From positions 1 through 10,259 of the forward strand of contig JADGJL010001088.1 of the NCBI GenBank assembly GCA_027600665.1: DNA of 10,259 nt. The letters run 5' to 3'. The notes under the pieces were generated by a model. That model was not told the DNA's origin and ran no database searches. It worked only from the letters and a program-made list of their open reading frames with translations. Source of the DNA: Irineochytrium annulatum (lineage: Eukaryota; Chytridiomycota; Chytridiomycetes; Chytridiales; Chytridiaceae). Below, in pieces: positions 7,501 through 10,259 of this stretch (its first letter is position 1; each line of letters starts with the position of its first letter). Both the position numbers and the translations under genes were made by a program.

Positions 7501-8211
7501 GAGACGCGGCTGAGGGCCGTCGAACGGGAGTATGACGAGTTTCGGAGGGCCGTGATGGAGGGGAAGGTGGTCGGGCCTGGCGCCGCGGCGAAGGAGACGC
7601 AGGCGATTCAGGGCGTTAGGGACGAGCTCGCGAGGGTGGTTTCGAAGGCGACCGAGGCGGAGCGGAAGGCCGAGAAGCTGCTCGCGAGCAAGAATAAGTA
7701 CAAGCAACTTTGGTGCAAGGCGCTCAAGCAGCTCTCGACGGCGAAGAGAGGGTGGGAGGCCGAACTTCAGGTGCGGGATGAGAAGGAGCGGAGACAGGTC
7801 GAGGCTATCCGGTTGAGGATGCTGGCGAGGGAGGAGATGGAGACCGTCAAGGGGGAGCGGGAGGGCGTGAGACGGCTCAGGCGGGAGGCTGAGCGGTTGA
7901 TGATGGGCAACTCTAGGAGTATGAAAGGGAAGAGGGTTATGGATGGTGATGACGACGTGACCGCGGATGAGGAAGGGATCACGGACGAGGACGATAGGAA
8001 GTTGAGTGGGGAGAGTTCACCGAACAAGGTGAAACTGCCAAAGAAGAATTCGAAGGCGAAGAAGGAGAATGTTCCGCCAAGGGTTCTTGCGGAGGTAGAA
8101 AGACTGGCACAGGAGAAAGACTCCTTGCTACAGAGCGGTGTATACAGTCGGGAGGATAAACTAATTCGGGAGCTGGATGCCCGCATACAGAACCTGCTGT
8201 CGGAGCGATAG
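4531..8211 (+). CDS. CEP120: CEP120-like centriole assembly protein
   Basis: CEP120 supports centriole elongation and cilium formation in animals. Exons are 4531-4576, 4617-4781, 4840-6346 and 6420-8211 (introns 40, 58 and 73 nt; phases 1, 1, 2), giving 1169 aa (human 986). The first C2-like segment starts TVLVTIHEGRYF (residues about 8-19) and runs through TTDPVEHVPEPIWDTDLAWD and LICYEID. The second (about 205-385) has YQIGFSGPHW, FNVTIAFGEHL, FYFYYSFLGNNITTEVF and LIHLC...GFAEIPLTSL. The third (about 550-725) has FSIDLRTL, FLRYSYVPF across intron 3, FTAFEFVM and LEDFGVV. From SEYRAALDLELW (about 793) a long charged coiled coil runs to about residue 1075 and includes KNKYKQLWCKALKQL. An acidic-then-basic linker follows, then the C-terminal motif SLLQSGVYSREDKLIRELD. 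Exon 1 is inferred from the EGRYF junction, and its 40-nt intron is the shortest in the window. The ATG at 4531 is the first consistent with the C2 strand. The linker between the second and third C2 segments is long and looks disordered. Confidence 0.92.
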
Positions 8212-8308
8212 AATGTTTCATATTGCTGTTGTTGTTTGTTGTCAAGTTGTGCTAGACGTGCTGTACGTGTTGTTTATTGCTGCATTCATTATAGACGTAA
8301 TTTAAGAG

Positions 8309-8383
8309 AATAAAAAAAAGGAAGCACAAAAAAATAAATCGGGTCAAGCATAATAGGGAGAAAGAAAAGGGGGGTTGAATAAA
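8309..8383 (+). terminator. CEP120 polyadenylation signals
   Basis: Three AATAAA hexamers follow the CEP120 stop (8209-8211), at 8309-8314, 8333-8338 and 8378-8383. They come after a T/G-rich 3' UTR stretch (about 8219-8280). The first, about 100 nt after the stop, is the likeliest signal. Which one is used cannot be told from sequence. Confidence 0.45.
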
Positions 8384-9113
8384 TGGTAGACCAAAGCCGC
8401 TCGCTCCTAAATAGTAAAGCCCCTTATCAAAGCGATGTCGGCATTCACCAATTGGGAAGATGAAATATTGGGGGGGGACCCCGCGTAAACGGCCTCCGGG
8501 TTTTCCCTGTCCCCCAGCATGTTTAAAGGCTAAAGTCTCGGGTGTTCAGCATCACGAGCCGGCTCGGGTTGCGGACCGCGTCTTGCGATCCCGCAGATGA
8601 CGTCGGGTGACGTAAGAAGGTCGCGCCCTGCCCCCCGCGTTCGCATCTGCCTCCCACATCCTGCAAGCTTTACGAGTGCGGCTATCGCTTTCCCCACTCT
8701 CCACGTTGGAGGGCGCCTTCTAAAGCAGCGAGCGAGAACAGTGGCGACGTCACCTCGTCTCCCTTGAGCATTCACTCGCCATCTGTCCTCCACCTCATAG
8801 TCGACCTTCCCTTCCCCACCCCCCGCCCCGCGCCACCAGAGCACGTTGCGACCCGGCGTAATCCTGTAGTTCCCCAGAACGTGGGAAAGTCCTCCACCAA
8901 GCTCGGAATTCGGATTTGCGCGCGGTGAACGCTGGGCTGGACCCTCCTCACTCGACACTCGTCCACTTCGACCGCCATCCCCGACTGGCATTCCGTCACC
9001 CGCGACACACCCTTCTTCCCCCTAAACAAGGACGTCCATCTTCAACGGAACCCGGCCGTCCACCTTCTCGCCCTCCCCTTACAACCCCGTTTCCCACGCT
9101 CCAACTACAAGAA
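8384..9113. other. intergenic stretch without a supported gene; TGACGT motifs
   Basis: This approximately 730-nt region lies between the CEP120 3' end and the next start codon. A minus-strand open frame (8530-8991) exists, but its product is arginine/glycine-rich, has no recognisable motif and looks like a by-product of GC-rich DNA. The sequence includes an 8-G run (8470-8477). It carries three TGACGT cores, TGACGTCG at 8598-8605, GTGACGTAA at 8607-8615 and CGACGTCAC at 8745-8753, which resemble ATF/CREB-type bZIP sites. It becomes pyrimidine-rich from about 8920 to 9113, as fungal promoters and 5' UTRs often do. I assign it as the upstream region of the 9114 gene. Confidence 0.4.
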
Positions 9114-10259
9114 ATGGCCAACGGAACATCCCGCCTTCCGCTTCTGCGGATGAAGAACCTGGACTTTTCCTACTTTGTCGTTCTCATTGTTTTAATCCTG
9201 CCTTTGAGGTGTGTACATTTGCATGCATGCGTGTGAGCCGAGATACAAAGAGAATCGCTGGAGTTTGTAGCGTGCGGACTGGAGGACGCGACGTGGAGCG
9301 TCGCGCGGGACGGCTTTAACTTCTTATCATACCTACACCATTACCGTCTTTGATTAACCCTTTCTTCTTACAAACAGAGCAATCGTCTACCTCTCGCCCG
9401 CCTTCGTGGCCTCCCTCGCCATCCACGCCATCTTCCCCGGACTCCCCTATCTCTCCTTCCTCGATGGCATGCCGGTACCCGCTAGAATCCTGGCGCTCTG
9501 TTACACGTTTACGGAGAGCTGCTGGTTGATTTACTACCTGAGGTTGAGGGGACAAATGAGCTATAATGCGGCCGCGCCGCCGGGCTATAGCGCTAGCGAT
9601 GCGTTCTTCGCGAGGGAGAAGGAGGTTCTGGGAAAGAACAACGGGGAGGAGGCTAAGGGCGTAGGGTAAGTCACGACAGGGAGAGTAATGTCTGCAACAC
9701 TGACTAATTTCGCAATCACAAAAGGTCTGTTGTACGCGACCGAACAGCCCACACATCTCGCCGGGCCCTCTTTGACCGCTGCGCCCTTGAGGCCACCCGC
9801 GACCCGCAAGCCTTCGTCTCTAACTGGTTCTTCGGCGCCCCCATCTCCTCCATCGGTCGCGACGACGTGGCCGAGTGGATCTCTTGGGCCTTTTTCGCCA
9901 AGCATTTGAAGGATCTTAAGAGCGAGGAGGAGCTGAGCGACCTGGAGTACATGGTTTCCGGTCTGGAGAGGGTGTTGGGTTTGGAAGGCAAGGGTGGGTT
10001 GAAGAGGGGAAGCATGGGCGCGAAATGCATGAGGCATACGTTGGATGAGATGGAGAGCCAAATGAGGCCGTTGATTTATTATGTGGTATGTCATCATTTG
10101 AGAATGCGAAGAGTTTTTCGCGCTAACTTTCACGCAAAAGGTCACGATGGGCATGGACATGATTTCCTCCGCCTTCCTATCCCTCTTCGGCTTTTCCCAC
10201 CGCACCTCCCCGAACGGCAAATACTCTTACTGGATTTCCCCGGACCTCCACCCCAGTAC
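9114..10259 (+). CDS. membrane-anchored protein, probable fungal alpha/beta-hydrolase family (N-terminal part)
   Basis: Exons are 9114-9208, 9378-9665, 9725-10085 and 10141-10259 (running off the end), with introns of 169, 59 and 55 nt and matching phases (2, 2, 0); 287 residues are visible. The ATG at 9114 is the first in frame. The N-terminus is hydrophobic: one membrane stretch near residues 18-50 (FVVLIVLILPLRAIVYL onward) and another near 67-85 (ILALCYTFTESCWLIYYL). After a polar loop come RALFDRC (141-147) and NWFFGAPISSIGRDDVAEWI with SWAFF (161-185). A helix-rich part leads to RPLIYYVVTMGMDMISSAFL and a SYW motif. As I recall, this WFxGAP...I.RDNV..W..WAFF arrangement precedes the catalytic domain of fungal membrane-anchored alpha/beta hydrolases (lipase or esterase-like). 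The nucleophile elbow would lie beyond the window, so the catalytic assignment is inference. The membrane anchoring is better supported. Substrate is unknown. Confidence 0.6.

Noticed and set aside
6426..7707. Long antisense open frames opposite CEP120 exon 4
   Set aside because: They are explained by GC-rich codons of the coiled coil on the other strand; products are Ser/Arg- or Leu/Pro/Arg-rich with no family features.
8530..8991. 153-codon minus-strand open frame in the intergenic region
   Set aside because: Its composition is Arg/Gly/Pro-rich, it shows no motif, and its codons look like GC-rich non-coding DNA. No splice-linked partners were found.
1..10259. Mobile element, CRISPR array, prophage or viral insertion
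   Set aside because: No transposase, integrase, reverse transcriptase, long terminal or terminal inverted repeats, or spacer-repeat array was seen; the only tandem repeat is the short one at 3972-4058.

Overview
This window is eukaryotic nuclear DNA with compact, intron-rich genes. I could assemble five protein-coding genes from spliced exons and one tRNA gene. The 20 introns I place in the five recognised genes are short (40 to 169 nt, mostly 40 to 75) and all use GT...AG. A fungus-like gene set (GLE1, NatA catalytic subunit, a fungal-type membrane-anchored alpha/beta-hydrolase-like protein) sits beside a ciliary/axonemal gene (SPATA17-like) and a centriole-assembly gene (CEP120-like). Together these suggest a zoosporic, flagellated fungus such as a chytrid or a relative. 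That is inference from gene content; no taxonomic marker is present.

Layout: 1-764 (+) is the 3' part of GLE1 (mRNA export). It converges on NAA10/ARD1 (910-1650, -), and the 145-nt gap between their stop codons holds two inverted repeats. Just upstream of NAA10 and on the same strand is a SPATA17-like IQ-motif protein (1776-3388, -, 7 exons). Its last two exons are hidden behind short introns, so a single-frame reading stops too early at 2072.

From 3389 to 4236 the assignment is poor. There is a candidate short spliced gene on + (3508-3803), which would be divergent from SPATA17. There is a candidate terminal exon on - (3875-3979). There is a tandem duplication whose minus strand looks like a repeated splice acceptor, and a palindromic cluster. 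At 4237-4308 (-) lies an initiator tRNA-Met gene.

4531-8211 (+) is a complete four-exon CEP120-like gene (about 1169 aa; three C2-like segments, a long coiled coil and a conserved C-terminal motif). 8212-9113 is an approximately 900-nt non-coding stretch holding the CEP120 3' end and the upstream region of the next gene, with several TGACGT motifs. 9114-10259 (+) is the 5' part of a membrane-anchored protein resembling fungal alpha/beta hydrolases, cut by the window end.

How the genes relate: SPATA17 and CEP120 both belong to the flagellum/centriole programme and lie within about 5 kb of each other, while GLE1, NAA10 and tRNA-iMet are housekeeping functions in RNA export, protein N-terminal acetylation and translation initiation. 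I see no mobile element, CRISPR array or viral gene.
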